From Bacteroidota bacterium (GTDB taxonomy: Bacteria > Bacteroidota > Bacteroidia > Flavobacteriales > Flavobacteriaceae), in contig JAIUNZ010000001.1 in the NCBI GenBank assembly GCA_020161455.1, forward strand, positions 372,001 to 436,000: DNA of 64,000 nucleotides, given 5' to 3'. Positions 16,594-25,098 of this stretch are shown one piece after another. Position numbers and translations under genes: made by a program. The notes under the pieces are model-generated. The model was not told where the DNA came from and searched no databases. It saw only the letters and a program-made list of their open reading frames with translations. How positions within the stretch are numbered: position 1 is the first letter of the stretch; the number at the start of each line of letters is the position of its first letter.

Positions 16594-17379
16594 TTACTGT
16601 GCCATTCCGATTAACCCGTCAACACCTTGTCCTTCAGGAGTGCTTTCGTAGTTGTCTTTTAGGTCAGTAAAATATTTTAATGCCGCTGCTTTATCTCCAA
16701 GAGCCAATGCTGTTTTTCCTGCTTTTAACAAAAATCTTGGTGTAGTCAAATCGTTTTTCTTTGCTTCAGCAGCTTTCACATAATAGGTCAATGCTTCTTT
16801 TGCTTGATTTTTTTGTGAATAAGCATCTCCAATAGCACCAATTGCCAAAGTACTCAATACTTCGTCATCTGCTTTGAATTGCTCTAAGCTTTTGATAGCT
16901 TCATCGTATTTGCCAGTGTTTAAATAAGCGATACCTGCATAGTAGTTTGCAATATTTCCAGCGTCAGTTCCAGAATATTCTTCAGCAATTTTCAATACAC
17001 CAAATTTACCCTCAGAACCTTTTAACACTAAATTGAATAATGAATCTGCTTTTGCATCACCATCCACAGCTTTTTGAAAGTTTTGTTGTGCTACGAATAA
17101 TTCATTAGCAGCATCGTCTTGTTTTGGCTCTGCAACAAATTTTTGGAATAATAAATAAGCAATCGTTCCTACTGCAATCATAGCTAGAACACTTAATATA
17201 TATTTTTGATTTTTTTGAACAAAGTCTTCCGTTCTTGAAGCCGTTTCGTCTAATGTATCAAACGCTTTTGCTGTTGCGCTGTCTTTTGCATCAACATTTA
17301 CGTCTTCAATATAATTGTTGTCTAATTTGTCTGCTTTTTCTTTTGGTGTTCTGTAACCTCTTTTATTAAAAGTTGCCAT
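16594..17379 (-). CDS. Membrane-anchored tetratricopeptide-repeat protein (YfgM-like)
   Basis: 261 residues. A hydrophilic N-terminus (about 1-58) precedes a single TM helix (YILSVLAMIAVGTIAYLLF), then a TPR-rich domain: repeats can be followed at NIANYYAGIAYLNTGKYDEAIKSL, AIGAIGDAYSQKNQAKEALTYY and RFLLKAGKTALALGDKAAALKYF. The layout resembles YfgM, a periplasmic chaperone partner of SecYEG in E. coli; for Bacteroidota the role is inferred only. It is transcribed divergently from recF from its own predicted promoter. Confidence 0.85.
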   Translation of the reverse strand: MATFNKRGYRTPKEKADKLDNNYIEDVNVDAKDSATAKAFDTLDETASRTEDFVQKNQKYILSVLAMIAVGTIAYLLFQKFVAEPKQDDAANELFVAQQNFQKAVDGDAKADSLFNLVLKGSEGKFGVLKIAEEYSGTDAGNIANYYAGIAYLNTGKYDEAIKSLEQFKADDEVLSTLAIGAIGDAYSQKNQAKEALTYYVKAAEAKKNDLTTPRFLLKAGKTALALGDKAAALKYFTDLKDNYESTPEGQGVDGLIGMAQ

Positions 17380-17400
17380 TTAAAATTATTTTAGTGTGCG

Positions 17401-17408
17401 CAAAAATA
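17401..17408 (-). promoter_or_regulatory. -7 box of the TPR gene
   Basis: TATTTTTG on the minus strand, an exact TAnnTTTG match 21 bases upstream of the ATG. No good TTG element is visible at 19 bases. Confidence 0.55.
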
Positions 17409-17521
17409 AAATTTTATTCCTATTTAAAAACGATTTTTATCGATAATTTTCAATAATTTGCACGCTCTTTCAAAATAAACGCAAAATAGTTCCGCTTTTT
17501 CAGCAATAGTTAGCCGTTACC

Positions 17522-18601
17522 ATGTTTTTAAAAAATATTACTTTATTCAATTATAAAAATTTTTCGGAAGCTTCATTTGAATTTGACCCAAAAATTAACT
17601 GTTTTGTGGGAAAAAATGGTGTTGGAAAGACCAATGTTCTTGATGCCATCTATCATTTGAGCAATGGAAAAAGCTATTTCAATCCGTTAGCCGTTCAAAA
17701 TATCAAACACAATGAAGAGTTTTTTGTAGTTGATGGCGAATTTGAAAAAAATGACCGAACGGAACAAATTGTATGCAGTTTAAAAAAAGGTCAAAAGAAA
17801 ATTTTAAAACGAAACGGCAAACTCTACGACAAACTTTCGGAACATATTGGTTTAATTCCGTTGGTAATTATTTCGCCAGCCGATAGAGACTTAATAACTG
17901 ATGGTAGTGAAACACGCAGAAAATTTATGGATAGTGTGATTTCGCAATTGGACAAAAGTTATCTACAAGAAATCATCAAATACCAAAAAATCATCTTGCA
18001 GCGAAATGCTTTGTTGAAATATTTTGCTTTAAATCATGTGTTTGAAAAAGAAACGCTACATATATATGATGAGCAATTGGATGATTTAGGACAAGTTATT
18101 TTTGAAAAAAGAAAATCGTTTTTAGAAAAGTTTATCCCTATTTTCAATCACTACTATCAAGAGATAAGCAACAATTCGGAAAATGTTCAATTGGTCTATC
18201 AAAGTGATTTGTTTGAGAAAAACATGCTGCCTTTATTAGCTGAAAACATCAATAAAGACAAAGCGTTACAATACACATCCGTTGGAATTCACAAAGACGA
18301 TTTGTCCTTTGAAATTGATGGCTTTCCAATAAAGAAATTTGGTTCTCAAGGACAACAAAAGTCGTTTTTAATCGCCTTAAAATTAGCTCAATTTGATTTT
18401 GTTAAAAAACAATCGGGTGAAAAACCAATTTTACTTTTTGATGACATCTTTGATAAGTTAGATGAAAGTCGCGTTTCCAAAATTGTTTCGATGGTAAATC
18501 AGGAAGAATTTGGACAACTTTTTATTTCGGATACACATCCCGAACGCACGGAAAATATTGTAAAAGAAACGCACCAGAGTTATAAAATATTTAACCTTTA
18601 A
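17522..18601 (+). CDS. recF: DNA replication and repair protein RecF
   Basis: 359 residues. An SMC-like ABC ATPase that binds gapped DNA and helps load RecA. Walker A is GKNGVGKTN (near residue 29), the signature region is [18 protein letters not shown] and Walker B is [13 protein letters not shown]. The N-terminus [14 protein letters not shown] is typical. It lies divergently from the TPR gene and is not next to dnaA, dnaN or gyrB here. A weak 6-bp hairpin overlaps the stop codon. Confidence 0.96.
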   Translation: MFLKNITLFNYKNFSEASFEFDPKINCFVGKNGVGKTNVLDAIYHLSNGKSYFNPLAVQNIKHNEEFFVVDGEFEKNDRTEQIVCSLKKGQKKILKRNGKLYDKLSEHIGLIPLVIISPADRDLITDGSETRRKFMDSVISQLDKSYLQEIIKYQKIILQRNALLKYFALNHVFEKETLHIYDEQLDDLGQVIFEKRKSFLEKFIPIFNHYYQEISNNSENVQLVYQSDLFEKNMLPLLAENINKDKALQYTSVGIHKDDLSFEIDGFPIKKFGSQGQQKSFLIALKLAQFDFVKKQSGEKPILLFDDIFDKLDESRVSKIVSMVNQEEFGQLFISDTHPERTENIVKETHQSYKIFNL

Positions 18602-18641
18602 AAAAGGTATTTTTTGTATTTTAGCCTAAAATTAAAGAATC

Positions 18642-19340
18642 ATGAAATTAAAAATCTACACCTATTTATTTATAAGTATAATTCTAAGCAGCTGCCAAGG
18701 ACAACCCACAAAAAAAGTGGAAACTCTAGACGTTAAAACCTATGCCGAGAAACTAAACATTACAAATAACCCGCAACTTATTGACGTTCGCACACCAGAA
18801 GAATATGCCTCGGGAAAAATAAACAATGCCAAAAACATCAATTGGAACGCAAACGATTTTGCAACGCAAGCTGAGAAATTAGATAAATCGAAACCTGTTT
18901 TTGTGTATTGCAAAGTTGGTGGAAGAAGTGCACAGGCGGCAAATAAACTATCGGAAATGGGGTTCAAAGAAATCTACAACCTTGATGGTGGCATCATGAA
19001 ATGGAATGCTGCTGGAATGCAAAAAGAAAAATCGACTACTTATGTTGGTATGACTGATGAAGCGTATCAAAAGCTAATTGCTTCGGACAAAAAAGTGATG
19101 ATTAATTTTAGTGCCGTTTGGTGTGCGCCTTGCCAAAAAATGAAACCTTACATCCTTAAAATGCAAGAAGAATTAAAAGACCATGTTACCATAATTCGAT
19201 TGGATGCTGATGAAAATAAAAGTTTGCTAGAAAACATGAAGATTGATGGCTTACCTGTTGTTATAGTCTATGAAAATGGTAAAGAAACTTGGAGAAACTT
19301 AGGTTTTATTTCCGAGGAAGATTTGAAGAAACACTTGTAA
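18642..19340 (+). CDS. Rhodanese-thioredoxin fusion lipoprotein
   Basis: 232 residues. A lipobox (SIILSSCQ, Cys18) indicates anchoring to an envelope membrane. Residues about 30-125 form a rhodanese domain (PQLIDVRTPEEYASG; active Cys90 in VYCKVGGRSA); about 135-232 form a thioredoxin domain with WCAPC (Cys161, Cys164). A rhodanese holds a persulfide and a thioredoxin reduces disulfides, so the fusion could relay sulfur or electrons in the periplasm; the substrate is unknown. Neighbours give no hint. Confidence 0.9.
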   Translation: MKLKIYTYLFISIILSSCQGQPTKKVETLDVKTYAEKLNITNNPQLIDVRTPEEYASGKINNAKNINWNANDFATQAEKLDKSKPVFVYCKVGGRSAQAANKLSEMGFKEIYNLDGGIMKWNAAGMQKEKSTTYVGMTDEAYQKLIASDKKVMINFSAVWCAPCQKMKPYILKMQEELKDHVTIIRLDADENKSLLENMKIDGLPVVIVYENGKETWRNLGFISEEDLKKHL

Positions 19341-19380
19341 ACACTGATTTTACAAATTATCACAGATTAAAAACAATTTT

Positions 19381-20055
19381 ATGATTACAAAAGAAGCCTT
19401 GCAATTTTTAGCGGATTTGATTGCCAATAACAATACCGAATGGATGCATGCTAACAAGAAACGGTATGAAAATTATAAGAAAGATTATCATGCTTTTATA
19501 GCTTCTATTTTAGCAGAAATGAAACCACTGGATAAAACATTAGAACCACTTGAAGTTAAAAATTGTACATTTCGAATCAATCGGGATATCCGTTTTTCAA
19601 AAGATAAATCACCTTATAAAACTAATATGGGTGTTTGGTTTACCCAAAATAAAAATCGAAAAAATAGCCCTGGTTATTACATTCATTACGAAAAAGGAAA
19701 TTCATTTATAGCTGGCGGTGTTTGGTGTCCAGAAGCAAGTGAATTGAAACAAATCCGTAAAGAAATTGAGTTTTTTCACGATGACTTGGATAGAATAGTT
19801 GCAAATAAAAACTTCAAAAAAGAGTTTGGTGAAATCACTAGAGATGAAAACAACATGCTCAAAAAAGCTCCAAAAGGATATGACCCAGAGCATCCTGCGA
19901 TTGAATTTCTAAAAATGAAAAGCTTTACGGCATCGGCAAAAATTGATGACAATTTATTCACACAACCCGAATTTGCCAAAACAATTGCTGAAAAATTAAT
20001 TACACTCAAACCATTGAATGATTTTTTGATGCGAGCATTGGAAACGGAAGAGTAA
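19381..20055 (+). CDS. DUF2461 family protein
   Basis: 224 residues, the usual size. Family landmarks are LADLIANNNTEWMHANKKRYEN near the start, FRINRDIRFSKDKSPYKTNMGVWF and GNSFIAGGVWCPEASELKQIRKEIE. This family (TIGR02453) is widespread but has no known biochemical function. It starts 40 bases after the rhodanese-thioredoxin gene and may share its transcript. Confidence 0.9.
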   Translation: MITKEALQFLADLIANNNTEWMHANKKRYENYKKDYHAFIASILAEMKPLDKTLEPLEVKNCTFRINRDIRFSKDKSPYKTNMGVWFTQNKNRKNSPGYYIHYEKGNSFIAGGVWCPEASELKQIRKEIEFFHDDLDRIVANKNFKKEFGEITRDENNMLKKAPKGYDPEHPAIEFLKMKSFTASAKIDDNLFTQPEFAKTIAEKLITLKPLNDFLMRALETEE

Positions 20056-20073
20056 ATTGTAATAGGCACAACC

Positions 20074-20113
20074 TTAAACCAAATTAAACAACCTTAAACT
20101 ATCTTAAACCATT
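20074..20113. repeat. TTAAA array with exact 10-base period before murB
   Basis: TTAAAC begins at 20074, 20084, 20094 and 20104, an exact 10-base period, with variable 4-base spacers (CAAA, AACC, TATC, CATT). The stretch has no G on the coding strand and ends 9 bases before the murB ATG. Confidence 0.88.
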
Positions 20114-20122
20114 AGTTACATA

Positions 20123-21136
20123 ATGCAAATTCACACTAACTTTTCCTTAAAAAACTATAATACATTTGGTATTGAAGCTAAAGCCAAACAATTTGTTGCC
20201 GTTCATTCTATAGATGAATTGAAAACGGTTTTAGAAAATCACGCTACTGAAAAGAAATTCATTCTTGGTGGCGGGAGCAATATGTTGTTGACACAAGATA
20301 TTGATTCTTTGGTAATACACATTGATTTGAAAGGAAAAAAAATTCTGAAAGAAGACGACGATTTCGTTTGGGTAGAAAGTCAAGCAGGCGAAAATTGGCA
20401 CGAATTTGTTTTATGGACGATAGACCAAAATTTTGGTGGCTTGGAAAACATGTCGCTTATTCCAGGAAATGTTGGCACAACACCAGTTCAAAACATTGGT
20501 GCCTATGGTGCTGAAATTAAAGACACTTTCGTTTCCTGTGAAGCGATGGAAATTACCACTCAAAAAATGAAGTCATTTTCTAAAGAAGAATGTCGTTTTG
20601 GATATAGAGAAAGTATTTTTAAACACGAAGTCAAAGACAAATACATCATAACTTCGGTGATTTTTAAATTAACCAATCGCAATCATAAAATTAGTGTGGA
20701 ATATGGTGATATAAAAGCAGAGTTAGCCAAAAACAATATTGAAAAACCGTCTTTAAAAGACGTTTCTAACGCTGTAATTACTATCCGAAATAGTAAATTA
20801 CCCAATCCAAAAGAATTAGGAAACAGCGGTAGTTTTTTTAAAAACCCAATACTATCAAGAGAACAATTTCTAAAAGTACAAGAACAATTTCCTGATGTAA
20901 AACACTTTGACATATCTGAAACTGAAGTAAAAGTTCCTGCTGGGTGGCTAATTGAACATAGTGGTTTAAAAGGCTACCGAAAAGACGATGCTGGTGTTCA
21001 TAAAAATCAAGCGTTAGTTTTGGTAAATTATGGAAAAGCAACTGGTCAAGATATTTTAAGTTTATCGAAATACGTTCAAAAAACTGTTTTTGACAAATAT
21101 GGAATTGCGATTGAAGCAGAGGTTAATGTGATATAA
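20123..21136 (+). CDS. murB: UDP-N-acetylenolpyruvoylglucosamine reductase
   Basis: 337 residues. FAD-dependent, NADPH-using second step of UDP-MurNAc synthesis. FAD-binding blocks are FILGGGSNMLL and SLIPGNVGTTPVQNIGAYGAE. The catalytic serine is in LGNSGSFFKNP and the acidic residue in the C-terminal IEAEVNVI. Length and the RFGYRESIFK segment point to the E. coli-like type I enzyme. It follows DUF2461 after the 10-base repeat. Confidence 0.96.
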   Translation: MQIHTNFSLKNYNTFGIEAKAKQFVAVHSIDELKTVLENHATEKKFILGGGSNMLLTQDIDSLVIHIDLKGKKILKEDDDFVWVESQAGENWHEFVLWTIDQNFGGLENMSLIPGNVGTTPVQNIGAYGAEIKDTFVSCEAMEITTQKMKSFSKEECRFGYRESIFKHEVKDKYIITSVIFKLTNRNHKISVEYGDIKAELAKNNIEKPSLKDVSNAVITIRNSKLPNPKELGNSGSFFKNPILSREQFLKVQEQFPDVKHFDISETEVKVPAGWLIEHSGLKGYRKDDAGVHKNQALVLVNYGKATGQDILSLSKYVQKTVFDKYGIAIEAEVNVI

Positions 21137-21171
21137 ATGTTTTTATTGTGTATAAACTTCACTATTATAAA

Positions 21172-21675
21172 ATGAAAAAAATATTAGAAACTTCTCGTAC
21201 TTATCTTCGTGAATTATCTACTGATGATGCAGAAAATTTCTTTTTATTGAATTCTGACAAAGATGTTTTAAAATATACAGGCGACAAACCATTTGAAAGC
21301 ATTTTGAAGACAAAAGAATTTCTTAAGAATTACAATCCATATCAAGAATTTGGTTATGGTCGTTGGGCTGTAATTGACAAATCAAACAATGAGTTTCTTG
21401 GTTGGTGTGGCTTAAAGTTCACAAGTGAATTAAATGAAGTTGATTTAGGATTTCGTTTTTTCAAAAAACATTGGAATAAAGGATATGCTTCTGAAACAGC
21501 CAAAGCTTGTGTAGATTATGGTTTTGAAAAACTAAATCTTACTAAAATTGTTGGAAGAGCAATGAAAGAAAATAGTGCTTCAATAAAAGTATTAGAAAAA
21601 GCTGGAATGCAATTTGTTGATATCATCGATTTTGAAAAACATGAAGGAGTATTATATCAATTAAAAAAACAATAA
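21172..21675 (+). CDS. GNAT family N-acetyltransferase
   Basis: About 167 residues from the ATG at 21172; a GTG 24 bases upstream would add an unconvincing MYKLHYYK. RimJ-like acetyltransferase fold: TSRTYLRELSTDDAENFFLLNSD, GRWAVIDKSNNEFLGWCGLK, the acetyl-CoA loop FFKKHWNKGYASE and VGRAMKENSASIKVLEKAGM. The substrate is unknown; candidates are protein N-termini or small amines. The next gene starts at the base after its stop codon, so the two are coupled. Confidence 0.88.
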   Translation: MKKILETSRTYLRELSTDDAENFFLLNSDKDVLKYTGDKPFESILKTKEFLKNYNPYQEFGYGRWAVIDKSNNEFLGWCGLKFTSELNEVDLGFRFFKKHWNKGYASETAKACVDYGFEKLNLTKIVGRAMKENSASIKVLEKAGMQFVDIIDFEKHEGVLYQLKKQ

Positions 21676-22287
21676 ATGTACATTCCAGAAATATATTTAA
21701 ACGAAAATCAAGCAGAAATTGAACAATTCATTCACGAAAATGGATTTGGTATTTTAATCAATCAAACTAAAGGGAAACTTTGGGCAACACACATTCCTTT
21801 ACTTTTAGAAAACAAAAATGATAAACAAATTTTAGTTGGACATATTTCCAAACTTAATCCGCAAGCAGACAGTTTTAAAACTAATGATGATGTTTTGGCA
21901 ATTTTTTCGGGTGCGCATTCCTATATTTCATCATCTTGGTATGACCATGAAAATGTACCGACTTGGAATTATCTTGCTGTGCATGTTTATGGAAAAGTAA
22001 AGCTTCACTCATACGAACAATCTGTTGAGGCTTTGAAAAGTTTAGTTGACAACTATGAATTGAAATCAAAAAATCCGGTTAAAGTAGAAAATCTTTCTGA
22101 AAAAACTATGCGTGAAGCACATGGAATTGTCTCTTTTGAAATAGAGATTACCCGTATTGAATCGGTCAAAAAGCTTTCTCAGAATCGTGACAATAAAAAC
22201 TATAAAAACATTATTTCTGAGCTAGAAAAAACCAATGAAAATCAATCAATTGAAGTAGCCAAAGCGATGAAAAAAAACAGACCTTAA
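21676..22287 (+). CDS. PaiB-like FMN-binding split-barrel protein
   Basis: 203 residues matching the PaiB family (FMN-binding negative transcriptional regulator): MYIPEIYLNENQ, GFGILINQTKGKLWATHIPLLLE, GHISKLNPQADSF and SGAHSYISSSWYDHENVPTWNYLAVHVYGKV. In Bacillus, PaiB is encoded with the acetyltransferase PaiA; here too a GNAT gene lies directly upstream with TAA-ATG contact, although that GNAT looks RimJ-like rather than PaiA-like. A regulatory role is inferred from the family name only; flavin binding is the safer statement. Confidence 0.85.
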   Translation: MYIPEIYLNENQAEIEQFIHENGFGILINQTKGKLWATHIPLLLENKNDKQILVGHISKLNPQADSFKTNDDVLAIFSGAHSYISSSWYDHENVPTWNYLAVHVYGKVKLHSYEQSVEALKSLVDNYELKSKNPVKVENLSEKTMREAHGIVSFEIEITRIESVKKLSQNRDNKNYKNIISELEKTNENQSIEVAKAMKKNRP

Positions 22288-22303
22288 ATTGTTAAAATTC
22301 CTT

Positions 22304-22334
22304 TTGATAATTGCATAAAGAATAACTACATTTG
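22304..22334 (+). promoter_or_regulatory. Promoter of the glycosyltransferase-sigma factor pair
   Basis: TTG at 22304-22306 (inside TTTTG), a 20-base spacer and an exact -7 box TACATTTG at 22327-22334, 29 bases before the ATG. Confidence 0.6.
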
Positions 22335-22363
22335 CACACCTTTTAAAAAAGTAGAAAAGCATT

Positions 22364-23470
22364 ATGTTACTATCCCTATTTTGTTTGTTTGCAGCAGTTG
22401 TGTTGATACAGTTTTTCTATTATATCATCGTTTTTGGCAAATTTTCTTTCGGAAAACCTCAAAACGAAACACCTAAAAAAATCCCTATTTCAGTAATTGT
22501 TTGTGCCAAAAATGAGGAAGATAACGTTAGAAACTTCATTCCACTTTTAGCGGAACAAAACTATCCTCAATTTGAAATTGTCTTGATTGACGATGCTTCA
22601 AGCGATACTACTTTGGATATTTTTGAAGAGTTTGAAAAGCAATATTCTAATGTAAAATTAGTAAAAGTTGAAAACAACGAAGCCTTTTGGGGAAACAAAA
22701 AATTTGCACTAACTCTTGGTATCAAAGCAGCTAAATATGAATACTTGCTCTTTACAGATGCTGATTGTTATCCTACTTCAAAAGATTGGATTACTAAAAT
22801 GAGTTCGCAGTTTACACAACAAAAAAACATTGTTTTGGGTTATGGTGCTTATGAAAAAATAGCCAATTCGTTTCTAAATAAATTAATCCGATTTGAAACT
22901 CTTTTATCATCAACACAAATTTTTGGATGGACGAAACTTGGAAAACCTTATGCTGGTGTTGGACGAAATATGGCATATAAAAGAGAAGAATTTTTTAAGG
23001 TAAATGGTTTTATAGACCATATGAAAATCCGTTCGGGTGACGATGATTTATTTATTAATCAAGCAGCGAATAAAAACAATACAACAATTTGTTATTTACC
23101 TGACAGTTTTACATATTCTAAACCTAAAACGACTTTCAGTGAATGGTTTACCCAAAAACGACGACACGTTTCAACTGCTGGCCATTACAAAGGATTTGAT
23201 AAGATACAACTTGGATTGTTTTACAGTTCGCAACTTTTATTTATACTCTTGCCAATCGTTTTATTAGCATTTCAATATCAATGGATTGCTGTTGTTAGCA
23301 TGATAGGTTTTCGATATATTTTTACTTGGATTTCTATGGGTTTTTCTGCTGGAAAGCTAAAAGAAAAAGACGTAATCTATTGGTTTCCAGTTATTGAAAT
23401 TATTCTAATTTTTGTTCAATTAAATGTTTTCATTTCCAATACCTTTAAAAAACCAGTACATTGGAAATAA
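22364..23470 (+). CDS. Family 2 glycosyltransferase, membrane protein
   Basis: 368 residues. An N-terminal TM helix is followed by a GT-A domain: ISVIVCAKNEEDNVRNF, LIDDASSDTT (first Asp motif), FTDADCYPTSKDWI (DxD) and FTQKRRHVSTAGHY (the QxxRW-like box of processive enzymes). Two or three C-terminal TM helices close the protein. It probably transfers a sugar from a nucleotide sugar to a lipid or polymer at the inner membrane; the acceptor cannot be told. It overlaps the sigma factor gene by 10 bases. Confidence 0.9.
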   Translation: MLLSLFCLFAAVVLIQFFYYIIVFGKFSFGKPQNETPKKIPISVIVCAKNEEDNVRNFIPLLAEQNYPQFEIVLIDDASSDTTLDIFEEFEKQYSNVKLVKVENNEAFWGNKKFALTLGIKAAKYEYLLFTDADCYPTSKDWITKMSSQFTQQKNIVLGYGAYEKIANSFLNKLIRFETLLSSTQIFGWTKLGKPYAGVGRNMAYKREEFFKVNGFIDHMKIRSGDDDLFINQAANKNNTTICYLPDSFTYSKPKTTFSEWFTQKRRHVSTAGHYKGFDKIQLGLFYSSQLLFILLPIVLLAFQYQWIAVVSMIGFRYIFTWISMGFSAGKLKEKDVIYWFPVIEIILIFVQLNVFISNTFKKPVHWK

Positions 23471-24009
23471 AACAATATATAGAAAATGCCAAAAATGGTG
23501 ATCAAGTAGCGTTTACTTTTTTGCTTGACAACTATTGGAATGAAGTTTATGGATTTATGTTAAAACGTACTGAAAATGAAACTGATTCGGAAGACATTAC
23601 CATAGAAACATTTTCAAAAGCATTTGATAAAATCGCCACCTATAATCCTGAATTTCAATTCAACACTTGGCTGATTGCTATTGCAAAAAATGTTCACATT
23701 GATATGCTTCGCAAAAAAAAGTCTTCCTTGTTTGTTGATATTTCTGAGAATGATGACAGACAAGCCTATAATATAGCTGATAGTTCGCCAACTGCAGAAG
23801 ATGAATTAATTACCGAACAAAACTTATCACAATTACTACGCTATATAAAAGAATTAAAACCTCATTATCAAGAAGTTATTCAACTTCGTTATTTTCAAGA
23901 AATGAGTTATCAAGAAATTTCAGAACAACTTGACGAACCTTTGAGTAACGTTAAAATCAAACTTCTTCGAGCCAAAAAACTATTGGCAGAAATTATCGAA
24001 AAAAAATAA
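23461..24009 (+). CDS. ECF-type RNA polymerase sigma factor
   Basis: 182 residues. Region 2 (NYWNEVYGFMLKRTEN, DITIETFSKAFDKIATYN, FNTWLIAIAKNVHIDMLR) and region 4 (LKPHYQEVIQLRYFQEMSYQEISEQL) are both complete. The start is a TTG at 23461 inside the end of the glycosyltransferase gene, so it depends on that transcript and probably on translational coupling. No anti-sigma gene is next to it; its regulon is unknown. Confidence 0.9.
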   Translation: MEIKQYIENAKNGDQVAFTFLLDNYWNEVYGFMLKRTENETDSEDITIETFSKAFDKIATYNPEFQFNTWLIAIAKNVHIDMLRKKKSSLFVDISENDDRQAYNIADSSPTAEDELITEQNLSQLLRYIKELKPHYQEVIQLRYFQEMSYQEISEQLDEPLSNVKIKLLRAKKLLAEIIEKK

Positions 24010-24119
24010 TTTTAAAAATAATTACTTTTTTACACAATAAAATACTATTCTTTTACGTTATCTATTAAAGAACCATTACTTATGCAACAACGATACCTAA
24101 CAATTAAAAACTATTTATT

Positions 24120-24965
24120 ATGTCAAACGTTAGTATCTATGGAAAAAAATGGATTGATTTGGTGTTTGAAGACCGAAACCAAATGTATGGTGCCTATCAA
24201 TTGCGCCAACAGAATCCGAAAATTACACTGTTAGCACTTTTTTATGGGGTGTTATTAATGGCAGGATTTATGAGTATTGCACTCTACTCCAACTTTAGAT
24301 CGGAAGAAATCAGCATTACCGATATTATTCCAGAAGAAACAATTATTCAATTATCAAACTACAGCGAACCAGTTCCTGAAGTAGAAACTGTTGTAAAAAC
24401 TACACCACCAAATACGGTTACTGAGCCAATTGTTGAACCTGAAATTAATAGATTTTCGCATTTAACAGTTAGTCAAAGTAGTGAAGCAGTTGTAAAAGTT
24501 CCAACAAATGAAGAATTGAATACTGTTGAAACGCCTTCAATTATTGGAGCTACTGCAATTGTTGGTAGTGGAACTGAACCAGGAACTGATAGTGGAAAAA
24601 CAAATGGCAATTTACTTGGAAATGAAGGCAATAACCCTACAAACAATACACCAAGTAAAGCATCAGAAGTAGATAAACTACCTGCATTTCCTAATGGGAT
24701 AGAAAATTTTTATAAATATGTTGCAAGCAATTTCAGAAATCCAGACTTAGAAAGTGGCGCAATTGTTTCGGTATTAGTTGCCTTTGTAGTTGAAAAAGAC
24801 GGTACTTTATCCAACATTAGAGTTTTAAGAAATTCAGGTTTTGGAGTTGATAAAGAAGCCATAAGAGTACTAAGTGCACTAAAAACAAAATGGTCGCCAG
24901 GAATTAAGAATGGTGAAAAGGTAAGAACTGAGTTTACGCTTCCTATAAAAGTAAAATTTAATTAA
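24120..24965 (+). CDS. TonB family energy transducer
   Basis: 281 residues: a cytoplasmic N-terminus with the WIDLVFEDRNQMYGAYQLRQ motif typical of Bacteroidota TonB proteins, a single TM helix (about 37-58), a low-complexity periplasmic linker rich in Pro, Thr and Asn, and a C-terminal TonB domain (about 200-281; LVAFVVEKDGTLSNIRVLRNSGFGVDKEAIRVL). It would energise an outer-membrane TonB-dependent transporter with ExbB/ExbD, none encoded here. A rho-independent terminator follows at once. Confidence 0.92.
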   Translation: MSNVSIYGKKWIDLVFEDRNQMYGAYQLRQQNPKITLLALFYGVLLMAGFMSIALYSNFRSEEISITDIIPEETIIQLSNYSEPVPEVETVVKTTPPNTVTEPIVEPEINRFSHLTVSQSSEAVVKVPTNEELNTVETPSIIGATAIVGSGTEPGTDSGKTNGNLLGNEGNNPTNNTPSKASEVDKLPAFPNGIENFYKYVASNFRNPDLESGAIVSVLVAFVVEKDGTLSNIRVLRNSGFGVDKEAIRVLSALKTKWSPGIKNGEKVRTEFTLPIKVKFN

Positions 24966-24970
24966 TTGAG

Positions 24971-24996
24971 AAAATCCGCATCTAGCGGATTTTTTT
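24971..24996 (+). terminator. Terminator of the tonB gene
   Basis: Stem AAAATCCGC / GCGGATTTT with loop ATCTA, followed by a run of T. A classical intrinsic terminator 5 bases after the stop codon. Confidence 0.88.
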
Positions 24997-25098
24997 ATCT
25001 TACTATTATCTTAAAATAAGTCTTTCCTTTTTTATTATTAAATAATTAATAGTATTATTGTAAAGTAAGTAAACCACATGAAATTACCCGATTGATTT

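Noticed and set aside
18594-18608. Terminator at the recF stop codon
   Set aside because: A 6-bp, AT-rich stem with a 3-base loop is too weak to call.
21148-21171. GTG start for the GNAT gene
   Set aside because: The ATG at 21172 gives the normal N-terminus; the extension MYKLHYYK is unlike the family.
24081-24230. Small open frame starting ATGCAACAACG upstream of the TonB gene
   Set aside because: It overlaps the TonB gene in another frame and has no recognisable content.
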